From Prochlorococcus sp. AG-402-M15 (lineage in GTDB: Bacteria; Cyanobacteriota; Cyanobacteriia; PCC-6307; Cyanobiaceae): a stretch of DNA of 64,000 nucleotides. The stretch is from assembly GCA_003216615.1 (NCBI GenBank), contig QCIP01000003.1:112949-176948 (forward strand), read 5' to 3'. This document shows, piece by piece, positions 33,656 to 41,935 of this stretch (positions are counted from its first letter, which is position 1; each line of letters starts with the position of its first letter). The notes under the pieces were generated by a model that ran no database searches, had not been told where the DNA came from, and was given only the letters and a program-made list of their open reading frames with translations. A program made the translations under genes and the position numbers.

Positions 33656-35095
33656 TTGAAAATAAGTAAAAATTTAACAATTGCCTTTGTATTAATATTA
33701 GCAGTTATTTCTGTACCCAGTGCTGTTCTAATAACAAGAAATATTGGTAATCCTAAAGAGGTTGCATATAAAAGAACAAAGAAATTATTGAAACCTGACC
33801 TTTACTTAATTTATAGAATTACTGAAAGAATTTTAGAAGCAAATAATATTAAAAGACCAATAAGAATAGCTGTTAGGAAAGGCGTTAATTGTTCAGGAAC
33901 TTCTGGATTAGCTAAAATGCAATGTAGCGCAAATGCACTACTTCCAGATATAGATAAATCTACAAATTTTGATATTTGGGCATCACAAGTAATTAATACT
34001 ATGGCGGGTCAAGCCAATGCTTTTGCTATGAGTGATAATGGAACATTAATAGTCAACAAAGGATTACTAAAAGAATTGATGGGGAGACCTGAACAATTAG
34101 CTTGCGTTATATCTCATGAATTAGCTCATATAACTCAAAATCATTCTGAGGAAGAAAGAAAGGCAAGTAGAAAATATGATGCTGTTGCAGCATCAAGAAT
34201 TTCAGAAAGAGTGAAGCAATTAAAGAATAATCAAGCGGGAGCCTATGTCATGTTAGGTATTATGGGAGCGATGTCTGATAGCTACTCTGGTACTAATACG
34301 TCATTAAATCAATTATCTACACAAATAGCTTTAAATAATCTTGCCTCTCAAATGTTGGCTCCGCAAGTAACTGAAATGGCTATGGAATACTCACCAGTAA
34401 TTGGTGATGCAATTAATGAAATGAAAGGATTAAGCCCTTCATATATGAAGCAAGCATTTAGTTCTGTTGATAATTATCTGAGAGATGCAGCACTTTCTCT
34501 CGCCGCTTTTAACAGAGGCCAAGAATACGAAGCTGACTTATTAGGTACACAATATGCAGCAACTGCAGGATTTAGTGAAAAAGCTTGCTTAAAATTATGG
34601 ACTGAAACTATGCCTCATGATACAGATAAAATAGTTGCAAGATTGTTACCGCAAGGAGTACCTGATCCAGGTAATAAAAAACCTGAAGTATTTATAAATA
34701 AGAAAAAATCTGAAATACTTGAGGATGATAATTGTAAAAATAAAATTAGAGTAAAAAAGGATAGAAAACTTCAGAAAAAATGTAAATTGATTGCTAGAAA
34801 TAGAAAAGCAAAAGAGAGAGAGCAAATAAGTGAACAAACTCTAGAATTACTTAGAACTCATCCAAGTGATGAAATGAGAGCTAAAAATATTTCAGAGCAT
34901 ATAGAAAACAAGAATTTATTTGAAGAGTTTAGAGCTAACGGTAAGAAAAATAGATTAAAAGATAATATGAGAGATTGGAGTTACGATAAAGATTCAGATA
35001 GTCTTGTAATATCTGATATTGAGAAGGATCCGAAATTTATAGGTTTAGAACAAACTGGCTCAACTGGTATAAATATTGATGAATTTCTAGAATAG
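33656..35095 (+). CDS. M48-family metalloprotease
   Basis: 479 residues, TTG start at 33656. A hydrophobic N-terminal segment (LTIAFVLILAVISVPSAVLI) acts as signal or anchor. The zinc site is CVISHELAHITQNH (residues about 151-164, HExxH) with the third ligand in AFNRGQEYEADLLGTQYAA (about 285-300). This is the layout of periplasmic M48 (BepA/Oma1-like) proteases. A central Cys pair and a long charged tail (KKKSEILEDDNCKNK) are unusual. It is followed 12 bp later by a secreted protein gene. Confidence 0.9.
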   Translation: MKISKNLTIAFVLILAVISVPSAVLITRNIGNPKEVAYKRTKKLLKPDLYLIYRITERILEANNIKRPIRIAVRKGVNCSGTSGLAKMQCSANALLPDIDKSTNFDIWASQVINTMAGQANAFAMSDNGTLIVNKGLLKELMGRPEQLACVISHELAHITQNHSEEERKASRKYDAVAASRISERVKQLKNNQAGAYVMLGIMGAMSDSYSGTNTSLNQLSTQIALNNLASQMLAPQVTEMAMEYSPVIGDAINEMKGLSPSYMKQAFSSVDNYLRDAALSLAAFNRGQEYEADLLGTQYAATAGFSEKACLKLWTETMPHDTDKIVARLLPQGVPDPGNKKPEVFINKKKSEILEDDNCKNKIRVKKDRKLQKKCKLIARNRKAKEREQISEQTLELLRTHPSDEMRAKNISEHIENKNLFEEFRANGKKNRLKDNMRDWSYDKDSDSLVISDIEKDPKFIGLEQTGSTGINIDEFLE

Positions 35096-35107
35096 GATTT
35101 ATTGTTT

Positions 35108-35506
35108 ATGAAAAAAAGTTTAATAATTACTTTACTTCTCGCATCGAATATATTTATTTTTGATCCTTTGATGTCTAAGGAAAATGCAGAGGATAAAAAT
35201 TTAATAGAAAAAGTTTCCTTTAATATTTGGTGGGAAGATAAATATAATGATTCTGTTATTACCTTAAGAACTTATCCTGAAGACATCAAAACTATTCAGG
35301 TTGGCAATGGTAGATTTATAAATAAAAATCAAGTTTTAGAAATTTATAGAGAAATTAATAAAGGATCTATTTTTTCATCAACTACATATGTTTTTAATAT
35401 CGTTTATAAAGATGAAAATTCAAAAGTTTCTTCGGGAAAAATTATTTTTTCTAACAAAAAAGCTGGTAGGGAATTTGAAAAGGCATTAATTGATTTTGGT
35501 TTTTAA
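35108..35506 (+). CDS. Secreted protein, unknown (132 aa)
   Basis: From ATG 35108: signal peptide (KKSLIITLLLASNIFIFDPLMS), then a domain with WWEDKYNDSVITLRTYPEDI and SGKIIFSNKKAGREFEKAL. It is 12 bp behind the M48 protease gene and probably co-transcribed, so it could be a partner or substrate; that is inference. An in-frame TTG at 35102 is a less likely start. Confidence 0.6.
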   Translation: MKKSLIITLLLASNIFIFDPLMSKENAEDKNLIEKVSFNIWWEDKYNDSVITLRTYPEDIKTIQVGNGRFINKNQVLEIYREINKGSIFSSTTYVFNIVYKDENSKVSSGKIIFSNKKAGREFEKALIDFGF

Positions 35507-35648
35507 AGAATTTTGATCTTTTTCTCTTTAATTTAAAAAAGTAATCTTTAAAAATTTTAAATGATTTACCTCTAAGTACCCTTTCGCAATATAAGAAACA
35601 AGAAAAAAATTAGAGAAAGTGAAATTCAAAATTAATTGGTTTTTAAGA

Positions 35649-35680
35649 GGTGGTGCGAAAGATTCGAGCCTGTGATTTAT
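35649..35680 (-). pseudogene. Decayed tRNA-Pro 3' fragment (relic R3)
   Basis: GGTGGTGCGAAAGATTCGAG then CCTGTGATT aligns with the acceptor and T arm of the tRNA-Pro fragment (minus orientation); the anticodon arm is gone. The preceding AAATTAATTGGTTTTTAAG matches the class A flank. It marks an older insertion boundary. Confidence 0.55.
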
Positions 35681-35707
35681 TTCTTTTTGAGGTATTAAAA
35701 TAATTAA

Positions 35708-35728
35708 TTGACAGTAGATCTAAAATAA
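35708..35728 (+). promoter_or_regulatory. Recurrent promoter element, copy E2 (no hairpin)
   Basis: TTGACAGTAGATCTAAAATA: the TTGACAG and GATCTAA words of the recurrent element are kept, but the terminator hairpin is missing. It lies 47 bases before the rluF start and beside tRNA relic R3. Confidence 0.45.
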
Positions 35729-35774
35729 GTTGAAATCAGTTAATTATTGCGGATATATAAAAGACATATACAAA

Positions 35775-36497
35775 ATGCCTATCAGAATAAATAAATATTT
35801 AAGCGAAGTCGGTTATTGTTCTAGAAGAGCAGCGGATAAATTAATTGAAGAAGGGAAGGTAACCATTAATGGTAAAATTCCGGAAGTTGGTACTAAGGTA
35901 CAAGAAGGTGATCAAGTAGAAGTTAAAGGTCAAAGAATAGAAAAACCAACGAAACAAAAAAACATATATCTAGCCTTTAATAAACCTGTTGGAATTGTTT
36001 GTACAACTAATAGAAGAGTAGAACCAGATAATGTCATAGATTTTATTAAATATCCTAAAAGAATTTTTCCTGTTGGAAGACTCGATAAGCATAGTGAGGG
36101 ATTAATTTTTTTAACTAATGATGGAGATATAGTAAATAAAATACTCAGAGCAAGAAATAATCATGAAAAAGAATATATCGTAAGTGTTAATCGGCCGATT
36201 AATAGAGACTTCATTGAAAGGATGAGTAATGGAGTTGAAATTTTAGGCACCATAACAACGAATTGTTTCGTAGAACAGTTGGGTCCAAAAGAATTTAGAA
36301 TCATACTCACTCAAGGACTTAACCGTCAGATTAGGAGAATGTGTAATTCTTTAGGCTACAGAGTAAGATCATTAAAGCGCGTGAGAATTATGAATATTAA
36401 TTTAGACTTACCAATAGGAAAATATCGCGAATTAACCAAAGAAGAACTTTCAGAATTAAATGGATTACTCAAAAACTCTTCTAAAACAAATAAGTAA
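35775..36497 (+). CDS. rluF: RluF/RsuA-type rRNA pseudouridine synthase
   Basis: 240 residues from ATG 35775 (MPIRINKYLSEVGYCSRRAAD). An N-terminal S4 RNA-binding domain (DKLIEEGKVTINGKIPEVGT) is followed by the RsuA-family catalytic core with FPVGRLDKHSEGLIFLTNDG (catalytic Asp in GRLD), the RLYIV-like KEYIVSV and GLNRQIRRMC. RluF modifies U2604 of 23S rRNA in E. coli; RluF and RsuA are close, so the exact target is not certain. Its position between tRNA-Pro relics suggests acquisition as island cargo. Confidence 0.85.
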   Translation: MPIRINKYLSEVGYCSRRAADKLIEEGKVTINGKIPEVGTKVQEGDQVEVKGQRIEKPTKQKNIYLAFNKPVGIVCTTNRRVEPDNVIDFIKYPKRIFPVGRLDKHSEGLIFLTNDGDIVNKILRARNNHEKEYIVSVNRPINRDFIERMSNGVEILGTITTNCFVEQLGPKEFRIILTQGLNRQIRRMCNSLGYRVRSLKRVRIMNINLDLPIGKYRELTKEELSELNGLLKNSSKTNK

Positions 36498-36700
36498 TCA
36501 AAAATCACTTTTTTTAACTAAAGCCGGCAATAAACTTTCCAGACTTATTCAAAGATGCACATATGAGATGGAGATTTTATGAAGAATTATTTTCAATGAA
36601 TAAAATTATATTTAATGCAATAAAATTAAATATTTTATTTGCATTATAAATATTGATTAAATTCAAATCTAGAATAAAAAATAACTATCTTTGCATTAAT

Positions 36701-36991
36701 ATGAGTAAATTATTATTTCTCCCTTTACTCATTTCCTTCTCAAATACTGCCATTGCCTTAGAAGGCAATGATATGTACCACTATGGAAATACTTGGGGAG
36801 GGATGTCTGCAAGTTGTCTTGGTTTCAATGTACTAAAATTTCCTAAAGAGAAATCAAAAAAGTTGTTTAATTCGTATTATGAAAGTTCTAAAGAATTAAA
36901 AAATAAAGAAATATTCAAAATAATTACAAAAAAAATGTATGAAAAAGATAAGCCAATGTATAAAACATGTAAAGATTTATATCCAGAATAA
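36701..36991 (+). CDS. Secreted small protein (96 aa)
   Basis: From ATG 36701: signal peptide (MSKLLFLPLLISFSNTAIA, then LEGNDMY) and a mature domain with YHYGNTWGGMSASCLGFNVL and a basic helical part ending YKTCKDLYPE, two Cys. An in-frame start at 36653 is possible. Unassigned. Confidence 0.6.
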   Translation: MSKLLFLPLLISFSNTAIALEGNDMYHYGNTWGGMSASCLGFNVLKFPKEKSKKLFNSYYESSKELKNKEIFKIITKKMYEKDKPMYKTCKDLYPE

Positions 36992-37204
36992 AAGTTAGGA
37001 TAACTCTGAATTTGTAGGTGATTTTGTCGTCTCTTGCTTACTACATAATTTACCCAAGGAAAAACAGGCTAGGAAAACTTTTATAGACTATATATAGCTT
37101 GACTTAAGAAAAGACTAAAAATTGTTTGGTGTTTATTAAGCAGAATACATTTTTATTGAATAAATTTATTTATAAGACAATAATAAATAAGATTTTCATT
37201 AGAT

Positions 37205-37573
37205 ATGAACTCTGTTTCTTTATTAATTGGTTTTTTAGTAGCAAGTTTAGGGTGGCAGTTAATGGCAAATCTTCTTGGGCCAAAAGTAGCGCAATTTATA
37301 TATCGTACAAGAGTAAATAAGTTAAAAGATTCTGGGTTTACTTTTATAGATCAGGATCAAATGGATTCTTGGACGAAAAAGACAGTTGAAAGTTCGTATA
37401 ACTATGGGTTACTTATTCTTGCAATGCTTTGTGGAATGATCGCAGGTGGATTTGGATTTCCTTTAATTGGTTTCAGCAGAAGTACTAATTTATGGAGCTG
37501 GATAAGGATTGGTACTTTATGTGGAAGTAGTTGGATTGTTATCGGTATTTTTTATCAAGGAGCATTTAATTAA
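37205..37573 (+). CDS. Multi-pass membrane protein (122 aa)
   Basis: Three hydrophobic segments (LLIGFLVASLGWQLMANLLG; LLILAMLCGMIAGGFGFPLI; GTLCGSSWIVIGIFYQ) with a soluble loop after the first (RTRVNKLKDSGFTFIDQDQ). An overlapping frame starting at 37126 is not credible. The next gene follows after 3 bp. Unknown function. Confidence 0.6.
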   Translation: MNSVSLLIGFLVASLGWQLMANLLGPKVAQFIYRTRVNKLKDSGFTFIDQDQMDSWTKKTVESSYNYGLLILAMLCGMIAGGFGFPLIGFSRSTNLWSWIRIGTLCGSSWIVIGIFYQGAFN

Positions 37574-37576
37574 AAG

Positions 37577-37759
37577 ATGGAATTATTTATAGCTTTAGGA
37601 TTGCCAATAGTTTTATTAGTTGTATTGACCTTTGTTTTTATGTTAGATGGAATTCCAGTTTGGATTCAAAATTTAGATAAAAATAGTTCAACCATATGGA
37701 ATTTTGGCATTGTTGCTATGAGCACAATGACAGTAATAATTTATTTAGCTAAAAGATAA
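37577..37759 (+). CDS. Two-helix membrane protein (60 aa)
   Basis: MELFIALGLPIVLLVVLTFV opens the first helix; STIWNFGIVAMSTMTVIIYL forms the second. It begins 3 bp after the previous stop and is probably in an operon with it. Confidence 0.5.
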   Translation: MELFIALGLPIVLLVVLTFVFMLDGIPVWIQNLDKNSSTIWNFGIVAMSTMTVIIYLAKR

Positions 37760-37904
37760 GTTCACTTTTTTGAGGGAAATATAAAGGAAAGATTTCCTGG
37801 GGGATTTATTAAAAGACTTTATTTATGTATGCTTTTTTTAGGGTTGTAGATCTTCGTATAGGATTTAAATCCTTTTGTCTATGAAAAATTATTTAAAAAT
37901 AACT

Positions 37905-38192
37905 TCATAATCTACAAGAGGGATAAGTATCCAATGCCCCTTGAACACCATTCTCAAAGCTTTTACTATCAAATTGTGACATTTTTGCAAAGTTGTTTCG
38001 ATAGGTTCTCAAGATGGTCCTCGCAGAACTATTTGTCATATAACCATCTAATGAAGAAACACAAAGTGTTTCTGTTACTCCTATACCTACACCAAGCCAA
38101 TATGCTCCTAAATCGAAAGCTTTTGCCCTTTGCATATCAATAAAAGGAGTTAGGAATGCTATTGATGAAAACAAAAAAAACTTTTTTATCAT
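37905..38192 (-). CDS. Secreted protein, unknown (95 aa)
   Basis: Signal peptide (KKFFLFSSIAFLTPFIDMQRAKA, cut before FDLG), then YWLGVGIGVTETLCVSSLDG, TILRTYRNNFAKMSQFDSKS and FENGVQGALDTYPSCRL. Two Cys could form a disulfide. It looks like a conserved small exported protein; family not recognised. Confidence 0.6.
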   Translation of the reverse strand: MIKKFFLFSSIAFLTPFIDMQRAKAFDLGAYWLGVGIGVTETLCVSSLDGYMTNSSARTILRTYRNNFAKMSQFDSKSFENGVQGALDTYPSCRL

Positions 38193-38317
38193 TTTTTTTT
38201 AAGATCTATCACTATAGTAGACCAAATTTGTAAAATAAATTAAGTCTATAAAATAATAAAACAACAGTAGATAATCGCTATTTAATAGTTAAGTTTTATA
38301 TTTCTTATAGTTATTAA

Positions 38318-38372
38318 TAAAAAAAAAGAGAGTCTGGGAAACTCTCTAATGTGAACTTGTCTTTATTGTTAT
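38318..38372 (-). terminator. Class A terminator relic without its tRNA fragment
   Basis: AGAGAGTCTGGGAAACTCTC (with T-run on the minus strand) matches the hairpin beside tRNA-Pro fragment R13 (60655). The expected tRNA fragment beyond it is not recognisable. It probably marks one more erased insertion site. Confidence 0.5.
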
Positions 38373-38509
38373 TTTTTTTCAATAAACCTTTTAACCCTTG
38401 ATCTATTTGAGTTGTCCAACCAATAAGACCTATACATTTATTTTTAAGGATAAAAGTCTATTTTTCAACGCATCACGCAATAACCTAGTGGTTTATATCC
38501 ATTGCAATT

Positions 38510-38671
38510 CTAGAATTTAAATATTTTTACAGCGAAATGGTGGGAATTAGCATCATTGAAAAATGCCCAGCCAAAATAAATAGCTAATGATGTTTCATCA
38601 AACGCAACATATATAAGCCAATGCGTTCCAGACTTATCTACATCATTTTTATCAAAATTAGAATTATATAT
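38510..38671 (-). pseudogene. Start-less coding remnant fused in frame behind an HLIP gene
   Basis: The 54 codons after the HLIP stop remain open in the same frame: NSNFDKNDVDKSGTHWLIYV, AFDETSLAIYFGWAFFNDAN, SHHFAVKIFKF then TAG. There is no start codon. It looks like the 3' part of another protein gene joined to the hli gene by deletion, or a readthrough extension. Confidence 0.4.
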
Positions 38672-38926
38672 TTAAAGAATTGGATAAGCTATCCATCCAA
38701 ATAAGGTGTAGTTAATTATGACAGCCATGAAACCTATCATGGCAAGCCTTCCATTTGTTCTTTCTGCAATGAACCAATATGTATTTGGCCATTCAAAATC
38801 ACCCCCCATATTGGATATTTGAACTTCGGATATTGTATTCTTTTTAGGAGAATTGTCCTGATCAAGATAATAATTACTATCTGGGTAAAAGCTTTCGCTC
38901 GAAAAATTATCTTTAAATTTACGCAT
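38672..38926 (-). CDS. hli: High-light-inducible protein (84 aa)
   Basis: A long polar N-terminus, then AERTNGRLAMIGFMAVIINY and TLFGWIAYPIL: the HLIP chlorophyll-binding helix with E..NGR..M.G. It is a single gene, different in sequence from the clustered HLIPs. Photoprotective role as in the family. Confidence 0.88.
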   Translation of the reverse strand: MRKFKDNFSSESFYPDSNYYLDQDNSPKKNTISEVQISNMGGDFEWPNTYWFIAERTNGRLAMIGFMAVIINYTLFGWIAYPIL

Positions 38927-38989
38927 GTAATTAAATTTTAATTTTATACATTTTAAAAAATAAAAAAGATAAATATGTTAAAAAGCTAT

Positions 38990-39045
38990 TTATTCTTTTG
39001 GCCATTGATGAGGAACTAAACTAAACCACTGAGTGCAGCTTCATG
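38990..39045 (-). pseudogene. 3' end remnant similar to one at 56697
   Basis: Reads toward NGQ/HQWPKE-like codons and stop; the DNA GGCCATTGATGAGGAACTA matches GGCCATTGATGGGGAACTAG at 56707. Both are the last codons of a gene ending AALGGLVPHQWPK. Here a short duplication breaks the frame. Confidence 0.35.
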
Positions 39046-39070
39046 CCTATTTTTTGGTTATGATTTTTTT

Positions 39071-39184
39071 ATGGAATTTTTTAAGGAGTTTTGGATTTAT
39101 CAACCAAATATTGTTATTGGTATAGGTCTAGAAATATTAGTATTGATGGGAATTTATATGAAATTACTCTATACATATAAATAG
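39071..39184 (+). CDS. Single-helix membrane protein (37 aa)
   Basis: MEFFKEFWIYQPNIVIGIGL then EILVLMGIYMKLLYTYK: one transmembrane helix with aromatic flanks. Plausible small gene, unassigned. Its end abuts a minus-strand word GTAAGCGTTTCAT, a relic of the ATGAAACGCTTAC gene start seen in several cassettes. Confidence 0.4.
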   Translation: MEFFKEFWIYQPNIVIGIGLEILVLMGIYMKLLYTYK

Positions 39185-39245
39185 TAAGCGTTTCATTTTT
39201 TAAAGATATTCTTGGAAACTCTTTATTATGAATTGGTTTTAAGAC

Positions 39246-39288
39246 TCGGAGCTATAGGATTCTAACCTAATATCAAGTGCTCCCAAGT
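39246..39288 (-). pseudogene. Decayed tRNA-Pro 3' fragment (relic R4)
   Basis: TCGGAGCTATAGGATTCTAA then CCTAATATCAAGTGCTCCCA: about 70% of the positions match the tRNA-Pro 3' half, with a class A-like flank (GAATTGGTTTTAAGAC) on its 3' side. Another old insertion boundary. Confidence 0.65.
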
Positions 39289-39381
39289 AACCAGATAAAA
39301 CAAAGCTTAAATTGAGAATTATAGATATTAAGCAATTTATGTTTCTTGATTAAATTTCGTTCTTTAAATTTGTCAATATAA

Positions 39382-39651
39382 CTAGAATAAACCGCCATAA
39401 ATAATAGCACTTAGAGCAGCAACTCCTAACAATACATAGTTGGCTTTTTTAGTTAAATTTTTTTGTTTAAGATAATCGTAACTGTAGTAACCTATAGCGC
39501 CCCATATAAGAAGATCTAATAGTGAATTAGCACTTCCAACAAGGAAAAAGGAAGATAAGGAGATTCCAGCAAAACCAGTAACGGTCAATAAAGTATTGTC
39601 TGTACTTGATCTTGACTGCTTGCTGTAATTTGATTTTGGATAATTTGTCAT
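39382..39651 (-). CDS. Membrane protein, unknown (89 aa)
   Basis: A polar serine-rich start (KSNYSKQSRSSTDN), then three hydrophobic segments (TVTGFAGISLSSFFLVGSA; LLDLLIWGAIGYYSYDYL; YVLLGVAALSAIIYGGLF). No recognised family. It follows the 39672 gene on the same strand by 20 bp. Confidence 0.55.
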   Translation of the reverse strand: MTNYPKSNYSKQSRSSTDNTLLTVTGFAGISLSSFFLVGSANSLLDLLIWGAIGYYSYDYLKQKNLTKKANYVLLGVAALSAIIYGGLF

Positions 39652-39671
39652 TGTGAAAAGTGTAAAGACTT

Positions 39672-40181
39672 CTATTTTTTGTTGATTATTTTAAAAAGTT
39701 TTTTTGTAAATTCGAGAACAGGAGTATCTTCTTCTATTCCGTTTCCCATTCTAATTATGCCCATAGATTCTTTATTTATATAAAGCTGGTGACCATCGTA
39801 TGATGAGCCAAATGTCCCCACCATTGATTCATCAAATTCTACAGAGGTTAAATCATCATAATTTATAAAACCATTACCACCTCTTGGAAACATTAACATT
39901 CCTGCCAAGAAGTGATCTTTGCCACAATTAAAATGTATTCCAAAATTTGTAATTACTAATCCATAATTAGATAAATTACTAAACTTAAAAAGAGGATTTT
40001 TTGTAAACATTCCAATGTGGCAATAAATTTCTTCACCTTCATGGATAGAAAGATATTTCTTTCTGAAAGCAGACTCTTCAGAATCTTTCAAAGATTCGCC
40101 TTGATAAATACAATGTTTGTTATCTTGCAAAACTTTATTTTTGTTAAAAAAATCATCTAATATTTTTTTGTCAAATGTCAT
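39672..40181 (-). CDS. Soluble protein with possible PH-like domain (169 aa)
   Basis: No signal or membrane segment. The middle and C-terminal part (YGLVITNFGIHFNCGKDHFL, GFINYDDLTSVEFDESMVGT, QLYINKESMGIIRMGNG) has the alternation of strands and a final helix seen in bacterial PH-like (bPH/YokE-type) domains. The N-terminal 60 residues are helical. Function unknown. Confidence 0.5.
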   Translation of the reverse strand: MTFDKKILDDFFNKNKVLQDNKHCIYQGESLKDSEESAFRKKYLSIHEGEEIYCHIGMFTKNPLFKFSNLSNYGLVITNFGIHFNCGKDHFLAGMLMFPRGGNGFINYDDLTSVEFDESMVGTFGSSYDGHQLYINKESMGIIRMGNGIEEDTPVLEFTKKLFKIINKK

Positions 40182-40422
40182 ATAATAAAAAAAATAATAA
40201 GACTTAATAATACATAATTGACTTCAACCACGTAGTATTAGTTTATTTAATATTAAGTTAATGTTACTTTTTTACATATATTTTATATTTAATAGTCATT
40301 ATTTTTGGATGTCTTAACCGTTTTTAGTTAGTTGCTTTTTTTTCTTTTAGCTACCATTACTAATGGTACTAAGAGATAAGTAAAGAAAGAGAATAAGAAA
40401 ATGTCTATATTGATTGATTCAA

Positions 40423-40650
40423 CTATAAATTTTTTAAATCCTGCTCTATTTTCTCAAGTTTTTTAATAAGTTCTTTTTTCTCATTCAATAGAACTTTTTT
40501 CTTTGATTGAAGTTCTTTGTTAAATGGGGAATTAAAGTACTTTTGGTATGCGAGAAAAAATACAGCCAGAGCTACAACAATACCTATCGCACCAATTATT
40601 AGTATGGGCGAAGATGGAAAATCGTAAAATGGTACAGAGAGTAAAAGCAT
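40423..40650 (-). CDS. Membrane protein with coiled-coil tail (75 aa)
   Basis: One transmembrane helix (ILIIGAIGIVVALAVFFLAY) and a basic coiled coil (ELQSKKKVLLNEKKELIKKL). Its ATG abuts the stop of the last HLIP gene of copy 2, so it is the downstream gene of the hli operon here, in place of the 59-residue gene at 11518. Confidence 0.55.
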   Translation of the reverse strand: MLLLSVPFYDFPSSPILIIGAIGIVVALAVFFLAYQKYFNSPFNKELQSKKKVLLNEKKELIKKLEKIEQDLKNL

Positions 40651-40779
40651 TTAAAAAATTCCAGGGATTATCCAGCCAAATAAGCCATAATTTACAACTA
40701 ATGCGAATAAGCCCATCATTGCCATTCTTCCATTAGTTCTCTCGGCGTTTTGCCAATAAGTTGGTTTTGAGTTTTCCAT
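40651..40779 (-). CDS. hli: High-light-inducible protein (42 aa), second copy
   Basis: Identical in sequence to the HLIP at 11699-11827 (AERTNGRMAMMGLFALVVNY). Third gene of hli cluster copy 2. The stop is adjacent to the ATG of the 40423 gene. Confidence 0.92.
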   Translation of the reverse strand: MENSKPTYWQNAERTNGRMAMMGLFALVVNYGLFGWIIPGIF

Positions 40780-40812
40780 TTTGTTGGGTTGAAATTAATT
40801 AGTTAGTATGTT

Positions 40813-41073
40813 TTAAACGAAACCAGGAATTATTTGACCTGTAGTTAGATATGCTCCAACAGCTGCAATTAATCCAAGCATTGCAAATCTGCCGTTAAGA
40901 GTTTCTGCAACGACTTTTTCTTTTTCGATTGTTTTAACTTTTGCTTTTGTGTTTTTCATTTGATTTGAAGATAAATAGTTTGAGTTTTCGTTCTGAAATT
41001 GCTTGGTTAGATAAGCAACGAGGACGACTGTAAGTAATACAATTAAGGCTAAAAAACCTGAAAGAGGACTCAT
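40813..41073 (-). CDS. hli: High-light-inducible protein with extra helix, second copy
   Basis: Same protein as 11861-12121: an N-terminal helix then AETLNGRFAMLGLIAAVGAY. ATG at 41073 overlaps the upstream stop (TAATG). The duplication has kept both coupling and sequence. Confidence 0.9.
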   Translation of the reverse strand: MSPLSGFLALIVLLTVVLVAYLTKQFQNENSNYLSSNQMKNTKAKVKTIEKEKVVAETLNGRFAMLGLIAAVGAYLTTGQIIPGFV

Positions 41074-41279
41074 TAAAAAATGCCAGGAATAATTTGTCCA
41101 GTTGAAACGTAAGCACCGACTAAAGCAACAAGCCCGATCATTGCCCAACGACCATTAACTTTTTCTGCATTTTGTGGATAGCTTTCGTATGAAACAGACT
41201 CATCTATGTAAGGACGTGTCTCAGTGGGAAACATATTCTGTCTACCACCTGATTCAGTAGTAACGTTTAAATTAGCCAT
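41073..41279 (-). CDS. hli: High-light-inducible protein (68 aa), second copy
   Basis: Copy of 12121-12327 with Leu in place of Ser at residue 4; otherwise identical by eye. First gene of cluster copy 2. Confidence 0.92.
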   Translation of the reverse strand: MANLNVTTESGGRQNMFPTETRPYIDESVSYESYPQNAEKVNGRWAMIGLVALVGAYVSTGQIIPGIF

Positions 41280-41489
41280 TTAAATTATGTAATTGTTAAC
41301 AAACGTAACATTTTTATTAACAAATGTAAAGAAAAAGTCATAAATATTCGAATTTCAGTACTATATTTACAGCTTTGATACATAAACGTATCAAAGAGAT
41401 TAATTTTAAGGTTTGACCTAATAATTAAAAGATCATGGAGATATGGAAAAGCTTCCTCAGATTTATTTTTGATTGACCAAAATTAAATA

Positions 41490-41621
41490 ATGACAGATCC
41501 CATTCTCTACTTATCAATGATCCTGGGACTTGGAGGGGTTTATGTATTAATTACCTCTTTCGGTGATGATGACGATGATAATGATGATGATGGCGAAAAG
41601 TATTTGTTTAATTTCGAATAA
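41490..41621 (+). CDS. Small membrane protein with acidic run (43 aa)
   Basis: One hydrophobic helix (ILYLSMILGLGGVYVLITSF), then GDDDDDNDDDGEKYLFNFE. The acidic run is coded by GATGATGAC-type repeats, so its length is probably variable between strains. Unassigned. Confidence 0.45.
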   Translation: MTDPILYLSMILGLGGVYVLITSFGDDDDDNDDDGEKYLFNFE

Positions 41622-41749
41622 GTAAAGGCGGGAAGATAGCTTTAATAAGCTCAGCTTGTAGAGTGTATTAGACTAAGTAATTATACTCAAACTTATATTT
41701 TCTATCATTAGAGTTGTTTCAAGATTGCATTAAGAACCCTCTTAGCTAA

Positions 41750-41905
41750 ACAACAAATCAAATAAATGAGCGAAACAAAAATGGAGTTGTAGTTGCAAAA
41801 ACACTAAAAGGTTCAGGTAGTGGAATTGTTATTAAGTACCATATGAATTTAACTTTCATTATTACAAGTAGTCATGTGGTTGATAAATTTAAAATAAAAA
41901 CCTAG
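41750..41905 (+). pseudogene. Fragment of a trypsin-like/DegP-type serine protease
   Basis: A start-less frame reads NGVVVAKTLKGSGSGIVIKY then HMNLTFIITSSHVVDKFKIK T and TAG. GSGSG.VI and the T.SHVV block with the catalytic His are the N-terminal landmarks of S1C/S1B serine proteases. The rest of the catalytic domain is missing. A deletion relic. Confidence 0.5.
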
Positions 41906-41935
41906 ATTACATTAGTAAATTTTAAGCAGAATTAA

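Larger units (their letters stand above)
40651..41297. repeat. Duplicated hli cluster, copy 2
   Basis: Direct repeat of 11699-12345. Sequence identity breaks in the leader after ATTGTTAA, and at the other end right at the stop codon of the last hli gene. The near-identity implies a recent duplication or ongoing gene conversion. Confidence 0.9.

Noticed and set aside
37126..37320. A 64-residue plus frame overlapping the 37205 membrane protein
   Set aside because: It is in a different register of a clearly better membrane protein frame and has no features.
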